Source of the DNA: Vandiemenella viatica
Taxonomy: Eukaryota > Arthropoda > Insecta > Orthoptera > Morabidae
Assembly (NCBI GenBank): GCA_031002005.1
Contig: JARYHS010006964.1
Coordinates: 4,154,001 to 4,218,000 of the forward strand
Direction of reading: 5' to 3'
Length of the DNA: 64,000 nucleotides
Positions 33,685 to 45,759 of the stretch are shown here, one piece after another; positions within the stretch are counted from its first letter, which is position 1, and each line of letters begins with the position of its first letter. The position numbers and the translations under genes are program-made. A model generated the notes under the pieces. The model did no database searches and was not told the origin of the DNA. It worked only from the letters and a program-made list of their open reading frames with translations.

Positions 33685-35382
33685 TTGTTGAAATTAAAAA
33701 TTCCAACTGATATACCAGTATGTAATAATAAAATAAACAATTCAAACTCATTGAGTCAAAGTGTTCAGACCAGTATTTTCCACCAAAATATAAGAGGAAT
33801 ATTTAGTAAAACTGATGACATTACCTTAAGCCTAGAAGAGATTCAAAATTCCAGAAATTTTAATGTAGAAGTTTTGTGTATATCTGAGCATCATTTGTCT
33901 GATACAGGAATATCTCAGCTGTCCATCCCAAATTATAAATTAAGCTCTCATTTCTGCAGATGTAAAATGGAGAAAGGGGGAGTTGCCATTTTTGTTAAAA
34001 ATAATATTGAATGCAGTAGTGTAGTTGTAAGTAAGTATTGTATAGAACAACACTTTGAATGTTGTGTTACTAAACTAGAATATGATAAGGAAGAGCTGAT
34101 AGTGATAGCAATTTACAGGGCCCCCTCAGGTAATTTCAGACTGTTTTTATCTCATTTAGAGTCTTTGCTACTAAGTTTTACAAATAGCAAACAAATAGTA
34201 TTATGTGGAGATTTCAATGTTGACTTTCTGAATCACAGCAATGATAGATTAGATATGGAAGCCTTGATGTTGTCTTTTAACTTAACAGCACTTGTAAATT
34301 TTCCTACAAGAATACAAAATAATAGCAGGACTGCAATTGATAATTTTTTTATGGATATTTCTCAGTGCAGTAATTACAGCATACTTCCAGTAATAAATGG
34401 TATCTCAGATCATGATGCCCAGCTATTATGTATCGAGTCCAGGATCACTGTTAAACAGATAAAGAAAAGCTGGGTTTATAGAAGAAATATTAGTGAAAAT
34501 AATATAAAACACCTCATAGATACCTTAAACAATGAAAACTGGTTAGAAGTATATAATGCGCAGGGTGTTAATGCGAAATTTGATACCTTTCTGAATATAT
34601 TTCTAACACTTTTTGAAGGTAGTTTCAAAAAAAGGAAAATTCTCAACACTCCAAACAATGAACTGGGCATGGGATGGATAACAAAGGGTATTAGAATCTC
34701 TAGTAAAACAAAGAGGGACCTTTATTTAAAAATGAGAGAATCAGATAACTATGCACTGAAAGTTCACAATAAACTTTATTCTAAAATACTAAGAAATGTA
34801 ATAAGGAAGGCCAAGAACAGGTACATATCGGCGAAAATGGAAAATTCAGACAATAAAATGAGAATATGGAATATAATAAAGACTGAAACAGGAAAAACTG
34901 TAAATCACTCTAAAGACATAAAAATAGAACAAAATGGATATGTGTATAGCGAAGTAGGGGAAGTTTGTGAAATATTTAACAAACATTTTATGTCAGTAGT
35001 AGATAAATTATGCATAGAAAAGCAATCCCCACATAGTGCTCTAAGGCTTCTTGAGACTGCTTTCCCAAATAGCTTTGTGGAGATGAAATTGCCACCAGTA
35101 ACAGTCTCAGAAATAAATAAACTCATTAAACAATTAAAACCTAAAAATTCTTCCAGCTATGACAATATTTCAAGTAAATTACTGAAAAGATGTTCAGACT
35201 GTATCAGTCATGTACTTGCTCACATTTGTAATGAATCCTTAATACAAGGTGTTTTTCCCGATAGACTAAAATATGCTGTTGTAAAACCATTATTTAAAAA
35301 AGGAGAAGTAACATGTGTAGGCAACTATCGTCCCAGTTCATTACTTTCAACATTCTCAAAGGTTTTTGAAAAAGTCATGTAG
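33685..35382 (+). pseudogene. LINE ORF2, endonuclease and start of reverse transcriptase
   Basis: About 565 residues. The EEP endonuclease has FHQNIRGIFSK, CISEHHL, IYRAPSG, LCGDFNVDFL and NGISDHDAQL, with the catalytic Asp and His present. A charged linker follows, then RT blocks (LKPKNSSSYDNISSKLLK, VVKPLFKKGE, NYRPSSLLSTFSKVFEK). The frame ends at a TAG at 35380, and the sequence carries on in another frame from 35366. The endonuclease itself is uninterrupted. The opening codon listed is a non-ATG; the real start is probably close upstream. Confidence 0.8.
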
Positions 35383-35852
35383 TAGAGTAATAAAACATGT
35401 TACACACTATAATATCCTCACTAATTCACAATTTGGGTTCAAAAAAGGATCATCCATAGAAATGGCTATATATTCATTTTTAAATAACACATTTGAGGAA
35501 CTGAATAATAAAATGAATCCTGTAGGAATATTTTGTCGTCTTGCAAAAGCATTTGACTGTGTAAATCATGATTTACTTTTGAAAAAAATGGAATACTATG
35601 GTATTTTTGGGACCGCAGGTAAATGGTTTAAATCATACATTGAAAGCCGAATGCAGAAAGTTTCAATTTTTGATTCTAAAATAAGGTAAAGATGCTTCAT
35701 CAGACTGGGAGAAAATAAAACATGGAATTCCACAAGGCTCTGTCTTAGGTCCCCTCCTCTTTCTGTTATACATCAATGACCTTCCTGGAAATTTATCCAA
35801 CAAAGTTAAGAGTGTTTTATTTGCAGATGACACTAACCTTGTAGTGTACCTG
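35366..35852 (+). pseudogene. LINE ORF2 reverse transcriptase core, before insertion
   Basis: The frame continues the RT with SQFGFKKGSS and then GIFCRLAKAFDCVNH, block A in which the first catalytic Asp is replaced (F-C-R-L in place of F-x-D-L). After another frame change at about 35687 it reads [20 protein letters not shown] and then [10 protein letters not shown], the catalytic FADD box. The sequence is cut five codons later by the 884-bp insertion. Confidence 0.75.
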
Positions 35853-36736
35853 GTTTAAGGATTGCCACCAGTTGCTATTACTCTCTATCATTAAGTATTA
35901 TTTTATGTATATATAATATCTTGTTCAGTTTTAACTGGGCGCCACGGAAGAAGTCCTTCCAGAATTTTCAATAAACAATTATAAATGCAATTACTTGTTT
36001 TATTATAAAGAAAGTTGAATTAATTTATCTACTGACACATTTATTGTTATCAATATGAAAAGGTGATTGCATTGACTAACAAATGTAACAAGAATTAAAT
36101 CAATATAATAAATTGATTAAATGAACAATTAAATGATAAAACATAAACAAAGTCCGACTAACTCAAAATCAGAGAGCACAAGTTCCTACAAGTTTTCGTT
36201 TTCGGGTACATGCGCCACACTTTGCCTCGGTTTGTTCAGGCGGAATAATAATGTTGTATTTACCATCCAACTGACGTTTATGTTGAAGTCGGCGCTGTCT
36301 GGATTTTCTTGAATTTCTGCACGCAACACACACAGAACAAATTTTTATCGTCGCACTTGTTTAACACTGGACGAGCACATTCGATTACTATTCTTTCGAA
36401 CGGCGTCTTACTGGTCAGCTGCAGTCTTCTCCTCAAAACGAGGGTTTCACCATGAAACAAAAAAAAAAAAAAAAATCTAGTCTGAACTTATTATCAATTA
36501 ATGGAGTTATCCTCCATGCAAGCACACACACACAATCCACTGCAGTTCACGCTCCGCTCGCACAGGGCGGACTGTCCACTCAAGGAATGCGGTCCACTTA
36601 TCTCCCTTCCCATCTCCAAACACCTGCACTACACTACAAAGGGAGCCGCGGTGTTTGTACTGCGAAATAGTCTCCGCTGCTCCCACCGACCAACGCTTGC
36701 TAGTAAATATGAAGCTTCCGTGAGCGGACCGCTTCA
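35853..36736 (-). mobile_element. 884-bp insertion with 5-bp target duplication, possible solo LTR
   Basis: The host LINE reading frame stops at 35852 and resumes at 36742. ACCTG is present on both sides (35848-35852 and 36737-36741). Removing one ACCTG plus the insert restores the frame exactly. The insert has no coding frame and no terminal inverted repeats. On the minus strand it begins TGAAGCGG and ends CTTAAAC. Size, lack of coding and a 5-bp duplication fit a solo LTR, though the ends are not a clean TG...CA pair. Confidence 0.7.
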
Positions 36737-36741
36737 ACCTG

Positions 36742-37535
36742 ACTGTAAGTATAACACCAAACAGTACTATAGAATTTAATGTAAATGAAGTACTTAGAGT
36801 AGTAGCAAATTGGTTTAAGGCAATTTCATTAAAATTAAATTTTTAAAAAACACATTATATTAGGTTTAAAACAAAAAACTATGCACAGCCAGATATATGT
36901 ATAAACTATAAAAGTAACACAACCTTAGAAACAGAGAGTATAAAATTTCTTGGTATTAAAATAGATCAGAAACTCTGTTGGCATGATCATATCACTACAC
37001 TACTGGCAAAGTTAAGTAGTGCCACCTTCGCAATACGAACACTTTCTCTAACAGCAGATCTAGAATTAATGAAACAGGTGTACTCCTCATATTTTCATTC
37101 AGTAATGTCATATGGCATAATTTTTTGGGGAAACTCTTCACAAAGTAAAAAAGTTTTCAAAGCACAGAAAAGAGCTATTAGGTTTCTGTGTAGGGTAAAA
37201 CCAAGAACTTCTTGCAGACAACTCTTTAAGAAACTCAATATTCTTACAATGTATTCTCAGTATATATATTCTCTCATGAGCTTTGTCATAGAAAATTTTA
37301 ACCTGTTTACACCTAAATCACAGGTACACAGTTTCAATACAAGAAACAGAAATAACTTGCATAAAACACAAACATCTCTGTCATTAGTACAAAGAGGAGT
37401 TAATTATTTTGGGATACATATGTTTAATAAACTACCTAATCGTATAAAACAGCTTTCAGATAATAAAGATGTATTCAAATAAAAACTTAGAGATTATCTT
37501 ATTGGCAACTCCTTCTACTCCATTCAAGAATTTGA
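36742..37535 (+). pseudogene. LINE ORF2 C-terminal part, after insertion
   Basis: The reading continues with VLRVVANWFKAISLKLN, a stop at about 36842, then KFLGIKIDQKLCWHDH, the usual motif after the catalytic box. The long frame 37069-37482 has YFHSVMSYGIIFWGNSS, AQKRAIRFLC and RNRNNLHKTQTSLSLVQRGV, the C-terminal signatures of CR1-like proteins. It ends with FKKLRDYL-type residues after one more stop near 37482. Confidence 0.75.
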
Positions 37536-37740
37536 AGAAAATAATTAATTGTACTCATTATGACGTTTGTAAAACTCAGTTGCAAAAATGTATGTTTATT
37601 ATTATTTCTTGTATTTGTAAAATATGTATATATATATATAATTACTATGATATGACTCATATTATGTGTATATGTATCAACAATGACATGTTTCACATCC
37701 CAGAGGTACTTCCTCAGCAGGGATCCATGGAACAAGATTG

Positions 37741-37760
37741 ATAAATAAATAAATAAATAA
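37741..37760 (+). repeat. LINE 3' tail (ATAA units)
   Basis: Five units of ATAA/AATA directly follow the end of ORF2. CR1/jockey-type LINEs commonly end in such short repeats. Confidence 0.7.
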
Positions 37761-40700
37761 CATACTCATAATTATTATTTATTAATCAAACTATCTTTAC
37801 TAATATTTGATTTAACTGAATAGAGCTCTTGCTCTGGTGGCAATTTCCCTACCCACTTATTTTTTCCCTTTCTTTTTCCCACTTACTTTTGCACTCTACT
37901 AATTTCAAATATAAATTGTTATAGTTTTTTTGTAAATTATTGATCAATTCTCTTGATAATTTAAACTAATGCCTTACCCCTAAGCTACAGAAGAAAATCT
38001 TTCCATGCCCCTTTGCTTGAAAATGAGTACCAACTTGTGGTACTGGCCATCTTTTCCTTTTTATGCTACTCCCCTAATTCTTACTCCAATATCTGTCCAT
38101 GCCTCATCACCAATACACTCGTTGTATACTCTCTGGAGTCTCTTTACCCTAGTCCTGCCAGCCACTTGAGGATATGCACGACACAGCAAGTTAAATTGAT
38201 TGAGATAATTCCAGAACAAAATGCTTGGGTTATCAGTGAAGGGTCACAGCTTGTACGCAACAGCCAAATAAACACAGAGCTGACACTCACATACATCAAT
38301 CACTTTATAACAAAATAACCTACCAGTTCCTTGAACAGGATTAATGAAATGTCTTGTGCACTCTTCATTAAGGCGGAAAAGAGACCAAGTAGAAGTAATC
38401 CCTTCCTCAGACAGTGGTTTGGAACAACAAGTGAATTAATAAAAAAGTATCTACATACACAAAAGCAGGTTAACATATAATTTGGAAATGAAACTTGTGT
38501 TTGATTTATTCAGTTGTTGACACTTGACTTTCCTTAGTGCTAAAAAGCTCAATGTATTCTGAGAACACAGCGTAAATATTTAAGATCTACTAAAACATAA
38601 CCATCTTCATTATTGTTATTACTGATAATACAGTTATTATTGTTGTTACAAACAGTTCATGTTATCACAAATGCTCCCATAGCTGCAGAGGCTATGAAGA
38701 GGGTTGACATCAATCATGTCACTGTGTATGTTATTTGTAAGATCCACTATTATTCTGCCAAAATAAAACGGCTTGGTGTGTAACAAACAGAATAGATTGG
38801 CATTTCCTCTTTCCTGCAACTCCAAACATTATGATGATCTGTCATGGTACGCGATCACCAATGGAGATATGGTGGGAGGTAAGATCATTGGAATAAAGAG
38901 GTAAATAAAACATTACTACAACAATGTATGCACTATCTACTTATAACAACATTTATTTCAAATATGATAAAAGTATACCTGGAATAAAAAGTGAACAGTT
39001 ACAATATGCTTTATAACTAAATGGAGAAATATATAATATTATTATTAATGATTACAGTTCATACTTAAATATACTTGAAAATAAATAAAAATAAACTGAA
39101 ATTTTGAAATATTAAAATATAAACCAAAAACAATTAGAGTAAACTTAAAAGTCTATAAAATATTTAAAAAGTAATAAACCATTTTACATCTACAACATAA
39201 ATATAGGCAAATAAAAACAAATGTAATATACATTTTAAAAGTTTTGACATTCAAACCACTAGATTCAGTAATTACACCATCATTACAGATTTGGCCAAAT
39301 GTATTTCGCTCTTCATCAAACTCAGAATGTGCTTAAAGAGGTGTGTTTATAACAACTTATAAACTAAAACGCATTTCATTACATGTTAGCTAGATAAAAA
39401 ACATAAATAATACTAATATTGCTCATACAAAAATTAAAATAATGGTACCAAATAATCGCAAAACACTATTTCTTGGGAATAGAGCCTATGATGCTATTGT
39501 TATGTTCAGTATTTACACCAGTTATACTGTTTACTTTATTGTCCCCTGTCAGTCATTGCGAAAATACCGCCTGCCGGAAAAATACATTTATAGACACTCA
39601 GACGAGAGGGGAAAATTCAAGCATGCTCACTTGTGGAAACGGGCATTACAGTATTTTATTTTTTGCTTTCGTGGTTTGGCTAGAAATTTTTTTTGGTAAC
39701 TTTCATTTTGTCTGATATAAAGCATTACTAGTTCATATGCAATGACGAGAGGGATATCTGGTACGTTTTTCGCTTTTTTGCTGGAATACATGTAGGTCAG
39801 AATAAAATATAGAATTTCGAGGGTGAATTTCGAGAAGTTGCTCCATTGAAACTTTATTCAATTAAGAGAATGTAAATGTGTATTGCTATTATACATCCAG
39901 ATGGCTATGAGAGGAAGGATTACCAACTTGATAGATTGTTTGCCAAGTTTTAACTTCACTCCTTATTTTCCCAGTTTGGGTACTGTAAATTTATACCTAA
40001 CCACAGTACTTGGTAACTACACTGGTAGTACCCGGAAAAAAAACTCTTAGGCTGTGACTGTGGCATATTGGTTTTGAAGTTCAGTGAAACAAGTTAAGTA
40101 GAAATTAGTAATAAGCTTTTATAAACAGAATAATTACAGTAACAGAATGACGGCATAGATGAGGAAAAGTAATACAGCTGTGGCATATATTTGGTTGAAT
40201 TAATTTTTGGACAACCCTGTATACAGTTTTTTTATTTTTTTTAGAGATTTGAATGTGGATGTCGCAGAGGTGATGGGAATGGGTTGGAATTCAACCATGG
40301 TTTTTTAATTTTGATGTATGTTTTTATTTTCTGATGTAACAAAATGAAAATATTGTAGTGGGGTTTGCCGAGAGTGGTTGTTATTATATTAATTATCCAA
40401 CATTAGTAAAGATTTTCATCCAAGTTTAACTTGCAACCAAAAGAAAAGGGGGGGGGGGGAAGATTATTAGCTAGGAAATGTTAATTCTAGCAATTTATAT
40501 CAGGTTCTGAAACCAGGTAATCTTTGATTACGCAGAGATTACCAAACTGCGATTGATTTTATACTTGCTTACCTCGTGGAAATAATGCTCCGTTCACTAT
40601 TCTTTACGACATTAACTTCTGTTACCAAAATACCAAATTAACAATATTATTCTGAAACACAATATAATAGCAGGATGTGGGGTGTGGATTCTTTAGTCTT

Positions 40701-41133
40701 CGAGTGTTATTGAGACCAAACAGTGCAATTAAGTTACAAACCATTTAATATAAAAATCCTAACATACATTTTAGTCTGATTCCAACTAACTGACACGAAG
40801 AGAAAATGACACGTCTTTGCATTATTAAACTGAGTTCACTGCTCAAGGTTATCACATAATTACTGCCTTTACTTCAACGAATGCTTCCTACAATATCCTC
40901 TCAAATGCAACGGCGACTGAATAATTCTTTAACTAGCGGCAACTTCTACCAATTCATATCAATGGAAGCTCAATCAACCGAATAAGTTACACCGGGGCAG
41001 TTTGAGCTACTTTACGTCATATTATCCAACTTCAAACCAACCGAATACTTTAGAAAATATTATAACAAAGACTGAACACTTTTGGAGACAAACTAATTGA
41101 CTTGGAGAGTAAACCGAGGCTGCGGCGTGTCTT
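37761..41133. other. Long stretch without recognised genes
   Basis: AT-rich, especially 38930-39240. Short frames such as 38013-38318 and 39442-39715 show no known motif. A run of eleven G lies at about 40449. No element ends were seen. Confidence 0.4.
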
Positions 41134-41345
41134 ACCTTCTGTAAGCGACTACACGATTACTGCGTGCTGTTCCGTAAAGAATGAAGACCGACTGGAGCGC
41201 GCATGCTAGTTTTGTACCAAGCCTGAAAACGCTGATGCAGAGCGTCACCTCGTGACTGTAGCGTGATAGCGAACCCGCTGTGGCTGCAAGCAGCGACGTA
41301 TAACTCACACACACAATGACAAAATTTACGTACCAATTCTCAGTT
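41134..41345 (-). other. GC-rich block with splice donor, possible first exon
   Basis: A CpG-rich island in AT-rich surroundings. On the minus strand it ends in ACAGAAG|gtaagac at about 41134, a strong donor. It has no long coding frame, so a 5' untranslated exon with promoter is one possibility, but the start is not marked by any clear motif. Confidence 0.3.
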
Positions 41346-41528
41346 GACATTAAATCCTGTTTAGTGTCTTGGTTCCCTTACAATATTTATTGCATAGAGA
41401 GTACAGATTTTTCATTTGTCTGGTGTTGGATCAGTGGATGTTCTACAATGATGTATCGGCTGTAAACACAATACCGCATATTTGGAAACTCTTTTAATTC
41501 GCAGTGTGTGTTATATGACGTACTGTTT

Positions 41529-41732
41529 CTACTTGAGAAGCTCCCTCAGCTCTCTGTCTCCGCTGCTCAGGTAGTGCGCCGTCCACCCCTCTTTGTCCCT
41601 CGCCGTTCTGTACGCCCCGGCCTCCAGCAGCGCTCTCGCCACGGCGGAGTCACCCTCATAGGCTGCGTAGTGCAGCGGTGTCTGACCAACATCGTCCCTC
41701 GAGTTGACGTTTGCGGTCTCCCTGATAAATAT
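41529..41732 (-). CDS. Ankyrin-repeat exon fragment
   Basis: Minus-strand translation gives DDVGQTPLHYAAYEGDSAVA, then RALLEAGA, a clear ankyrin repeat. A second, incomplete repeat (DKEGWTAHYLSSGDRELREL) follows, and then a stop (TAG at 41529-41531). The frame is open back to about 41732, where an AG (gcgactag) could be an acceptor, though the pyrimidine tract before it is poor. It is strongly GC-rich, unlike its surroundings. It is either the last exon of a gene lying to the right or a retained gene fragment. Ankyrin repeats mediate protein binding. Confidence 0.55.
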   Translation of the reverse strand: MFIRETANVNSRDDVGQTPLHYAAYEGDSAVARALLEAGAYRTARDKEGWTAHYLSSGDRELRELLK

Positions 41733-42847
41733 CTAGTCGCTCTGCGTAATTTTGAATATTCAGAAACAACAACAAAATTTCACCAATTCAATACAAGGTG
41801 GCTTTTGTTTTACTGTTCTATTATCTATTTAGTGCTTTGTGTCTGCTATGAATGCTCCTGAAAGCAAACACCAATTTGAAACCAAATATACGGCGGTTTA
41901 CCGTCTGTCGGTAGTTTTGCACTGTCACTTACCCGAATAGTATCAGTTCAAGGAGATAGCAGGAAAGCAGGGACAAACGTTAGTTAAAAGAACAAAACAT
42001 AAAGAAAAGAACAGATGATAATAATGAGGTGAGAAGGCTGAAGGGGCTGGAAAGAAGACAACACAAGAGAGGGAGAAAGTAGAAATGCAGTTGCACACAC
42101 TTCGAACATATAGACGAGAAATCAGCAGCAACAAAGGAGAAGCTAAACACTCGTCTTAAAAAAACACTATGACCGGAACAAGGAACGATGAGCAATAAAT
42201 TTATAGGACTGCGAAAATAATTTAAGGAACAGAATTGGTGGCCACTAAGAATTACAATCCCGCAGTGTTTTCAATCCCGCGGGATTGGCGCCAACAGTTT
42301 TTCAACGAATACTTCTAAAACATAGGTATTTAAAGTGTTAACAAATTAAAAAGTAAACATCTGTTAATTAAATTAATAAATCAATTTTAAAATTAAATGA
42401 TACAAGTTAACATTATTTTAATTGGCAAAATGATATTAAAATTTTTAGCCTGTCTTAAGAATATTTTAATTTAATCTAAACCAGTTTTTAAATAAATAAT
42501 CAAAAATGCAAAATATTCAGTCTTAAGTCATATTATGTACCTTACAATAAGTCATATCACTTTTAAAACATGGTATGCATAGTGGCCAAGTCATCAGAGT
42601 TCTTTTTTTTAATTAACGATCTGCAACACCGAGAGAAAGCATTTTATTTAACAAAGTTAATGTAGTCTACAATAGACTTGTCTCAGAACAAGATCTCATA
42701 ACTTTTTGTCACTGCATAACAGCGAGACTTCACCTATTTTTACAAGAATTGTTTTGGTGGGATTCATTATTATGTCTCCTGATCTTGATTGATCTTGTAG
42801 TTATGTAAGAAAGGAGACTTTCTCGGCATATGATTGCAATGACGTCC
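41733..42847. other. Unannotated stretch
   Basis: No known motif. 42241-42300 contains 'aatcccgcagtgttttcaatcccgcgggattgg', a small local repeat. The rest is AT-rich. Confidence 0.35.
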
Positions 42848-42964
42848 TCACGGGTGTATCGCCGGAGTGCGTTGTAAATACACGAAATTTCACAGGTGTG
42901 AAGACGGCGGAGCAGCCGTCGATGTATGATGTTTTTACAACACAATTCGGCGATACACCCGTGA
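42848..42964. repeat. Fold-back sequence (nested inverted repeats)
   Basis: An exact 17-bp inverted repeat joins 42848-42864 (tcacgggtgtatcgccg) and 42948-42964. It extends inwards with mismatches through GTTGTAAANACA on both arms. The centre has a second small hairpin (gacggc...gccgtc at 42903-42920). The whole could form a cruciform or RNA hairpin. Confidence 0.75.
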
Positions 42965-43089
42965 ACATTTCATTATAACTTTTGATGCATTTAGTCGAAA
43001 TAATAACAAGGAGTTGAAAGGACGCTTGCTATTCACTCAGAAATAATGTATTGTGGCGATTGACGTAACCACATGAAAAGTAACACACA

Positions 43090-43353
43090 ATTCAGCACCT
43101 TAAAGAGATTATTTCAAGTCAAGATGAAATCATTAGACTTCTTAAGGAAGAAGTAGATGATAATAAGGATAAAGTGAAAAATTTAACTCATCTTGTAGTT
43201 GCGGAAGCAAACTGTGAGAAATGGACACATGTTAATGGCCGGCGTAGCGTTTTTTGTATTTGTATTTATTGGTCCCATAGCATCATACATAGTACAAAGT
43301 ACAAATGATAAGGGATAAGTCAAAAATTGTCTGTACGCAGACAGACAGTACAT

Positions 43354-43384
<31 letters not shown>

Positions 43385-44315
43385 AAAGAAGACAATGGAT
43401 CTCGCAGTGAAGCTTTCCAATAAGTTTGACGTGTTAAGCTTGTAAAGTGATGTGCAGTTAGATAAAATTCAGATCAAAATTAAAAGATGTGCATCAAACA
43501 TGCAGAAAAGCAACACATTGAACAGTGTTTCGAAATGTAAACAGGACAATAATTGTAAGATTCTACTTTTGTGTGATAGTCAAGGCAGAGATTGCTCGAA
43601 AATGTTAAGAGAGAAATAGGGTTCTTCTTATAGTATAGAAGCAATAATCAAGCCAAAAGCTCCTAACGAAAAAGTGACTAAAAACATTGATAAATTGAGC
43701 CAAGGCTGCAGTTACAAAGACTTTGTAGTAGTAATGGCTCGGACAAACAACGTAGAAGATAGCTATAAAGGTCTTTGCAGTGCACTAAATTCTGTTATAT
43801 CCTCTGTTAATGCATTAAGCAAAATAACGAATGTAATTTTACATCCAATTCCACTCAGATATGATGTCCCAAATGTAAACTAGAAAATTATATCAGCTAA
43901 TAAGTACTTCTGGAAGTCCATCAACTCAAGAAAAAATCTCAACAGTGATCGAGTCGGTATTAAATTTGAGATTGAAAGATTGAACTGAAGACAATTTACA
44001 AGTCATGGGCTGCACATGAACAAATTTGGAAAAGAACATGTATGCAACAGAATTGTGGAGTTAATTAAACAAAATCAGAATGTATACAAGAAGGAAACTT
44101 GCAAGAAGCAAATGAAACAAACTTTACTAGACAGTTGGGTTTATAGAAAACCAAAGGACAGTGACAACTTCATTGTATCCTCCAAATCAAAATCATATAG
44201 GCAAATGAATGCTGAAACACAGCCTCTTCAAGAACATGTGAATAAAGTATGTGACCATCCAGAAGAAGGAAAATCAGTGAATGAAGCAATCAACATAGAA
44301 GATATTTTTTTTTAG
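43090..44315 (+). pseudogene. LINE ORF1 remnant (coiled coil and SGNH domain)
   Basis: The start is a heptad-rich segment (LKEIISSQDEIIRLLKEEVD). After the microsatellite piece the SGNH-type domain appears as KILLLCDSQGRDCS (block I), VVVMARTNNVEDSY (block III) and FTSHGLHMNKFGKEH (the catalytic His region). A Lys-rich tail reaches a stop at 44315. At least three frame breaks are present. The order matches ORF1 at 32628-33568 without an obvious PHD finger. Confidence 0.65.
43355..43383. repeat. (TC)n(AC)n microsatellite
   Basis: ctctctctc followed by about nine CA units inside the LINE ORF1 remnant. Confidence 0.85.
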
Positions 44316-44339
44316 GGTACGGTCAGTGAATCATTAGAA

Positions 44340-45537
44340 ATGCCATTAGAAATCAACAAGGGACCCCAAAGTTCTTTTTATGAAAAACCAAGCAATTTTG
44401 AACTGTTTATCCTGTATCATAATGTTCAATCACTTACCAATAAGTTAACATAATTGGAAGTACTACTCCAGTATAGGCTAAATCTTGATGTAATATGTAT
44501 CACGGAACACTGGTTAAGTGGTGATGAAATGAATTTGGTTTCATTACTAGGATACAAACTAGCCAGCTGTTTCTGCAGAAAAACTTCTAAACATGGAAGT
44601 ACTGCTATTTTTGTCAAGCAACACATTCAATGTCAAAATATCTTAAAATGCATTAAACTCTCTGTAGAGAAGAATTTTGAAGATTGTGCAACTCTTTTGC
44701 TTCAAACCAACATAGTTGTTATAAATATCTATAGACCACCAGATGGAAAATTGCCAACTTTCCTTACACAATTGGAGTCATTATTAAATAATGTGGCTGC
44801 ACCCAATTAAACATTAGTGCTTTGTGGTGATTTCAATATTAACTTCCTCCAAGACAGTAGGGAAAAATCAGATTTATTGAATAAGGTCAAATCCTTCAAC
44901 TTAAAACCAAAAATAGACTCCCCAACCAGGATCTCAAACTACAATAATACTCTTCTTGACCAGGTGTTTGTAACAGAGACAAGTCTCTTCTCAAAAGGGG
45001 AATTAATAAGTATGGGCTACAGTGACCATAAAGTGCAACTCATGTTACTGAAGATAAAAAAAAGTAAAAACACAAATTGTAAAAATATTGTTTATCGGAG
45101 AAATTTTTGTGAGGATAACATACGCGTGTTTAACTTACTTCTATCAAATGAATCCTGGAAAGATGTCTATGATCAACTAGATGCAAATGACATCTTTAAT
45201 GTATTTCACAGCACTTTTCTACACTACTTCAACTTTTCCCAAAAAGAGGAAATTTGTGGCAGGAAGAACTAGTAAAAACTAGGTTACCACAGGCATAAAA
45301 ATATCGGGAGAAAGAAACTGTTTCTTACAGAATTACTGTAAACAAAACCAAGTGGATCAAAATTTTTCAAACTATATTAAAAACTATAAGAAAATTTATA
45401 AAAGAGTAATTCGACAAGCAAAAATTATGGCAAATGATAATTATATAAAAAACTCTTCCAACAAACCAAAGCAATGTGGCATATTATTAGACAACAAACT
45501 GAAAGTACAAAAACTGTTTCCTCTAATCACAGTATAA
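44340..45537 (+). pseudogene. LINE ORF2 endonuclease remnant
   Basis: EEP blocks occur in order: YHNVQSLTNKL at about 44420, CITEHWLSGDE, NIYRPPDGK, a TAA at 44808-44810, then LCGDFNINFLQ and GYSDHKVQL. Catalytic Asp and His residues are kept. The linker VYRRNFCEDNIRVFN follows, then further breaks. The sequence ends before any RT block. Confidence 0.75.
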
Positions 45538-45540
45538 CTT

Positions 45541-45740
45541 GAACCTTTTTTTCTTGTGGCTTTGGTCATTAGAGGCGGGATGGGACTGGGGACAAGGAAC
45601 AGGAAGGAATTCGGCTATGACCTATTTGAAGGAAGTATCCCGGCATTCACCTGGAGTTGTTTGGGGAAACCATGGAAACACCAAATCTGGATGACCGGAC
45701 GGTGATTCAAACCCATGTCCTCCAAAATGTGAGGCCAGAA
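45541..45740 (+). mobile_element. SINE-like repeat
   Basis: It begins near 'ggtcattagaggcgggat' and includes 'gtatcccggcattcacctgg', 'ggggaaaccatgg' and 'ctggatgaccggacgg'. The same sequence, reversed, is at 48690-49050. The wording resembles a very common orthopteran repeat known to me only from memory. It lies exactly between two convergent LINE fragments. Confidence 0.6.
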
Positions 45741-45759
45741 CAAACTTGAACCATCTGTA

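Larger units (their letters stand above)
31970..37760 (+). mobile_element. CR1-like LINE, nearly complete, interrupted by an insertion
   Basis: The plus strand holds a 5' leader of about 650 bases, ORF1 with a PHD-like finger and an SGNH-type domain, ORF2 with EEP endonuclease and reverse transcriptase, and a tail of ATAA units at 37741-37760. An 884-bp insertion splits ORF2 just after the FADD box. At least four one-base frame changes are spread over ORF1 and ORF2. The PHD plus esterase-like ORF1 is typical of the CR1/L2 group. The exact 5' end is not clear. Confidence 0.85.
43080..45537 (+). mobile_element. CR1-like LINE copy, truncated after endonuclease
   Basis: The plus strand shows ORF1 and the endonuclease half of ORF2 of a family related to the one at 31970. 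It stops at about 45537, before the RT blocks, and is followed by a SINE. Several stops and frame changes are present. A small low-complexity piece (43255-43390, with a TC/AC microsatellite) interrupts ORF1. Confidence 0.75.

Noticed and set aside
36501..36779. 92-codon frame in the 884-bp insertion as a gene
   Set aside because: It overlaps frames on both strands of similar length, shows no motif and crosses the insertion border.
41943..42195. Minus-strand frames of 60-70 codons rich in Phe, Leu and Ser
   Set aside because: They come from a purine-rich plus strand of low complexity and lack any motif or splice support.
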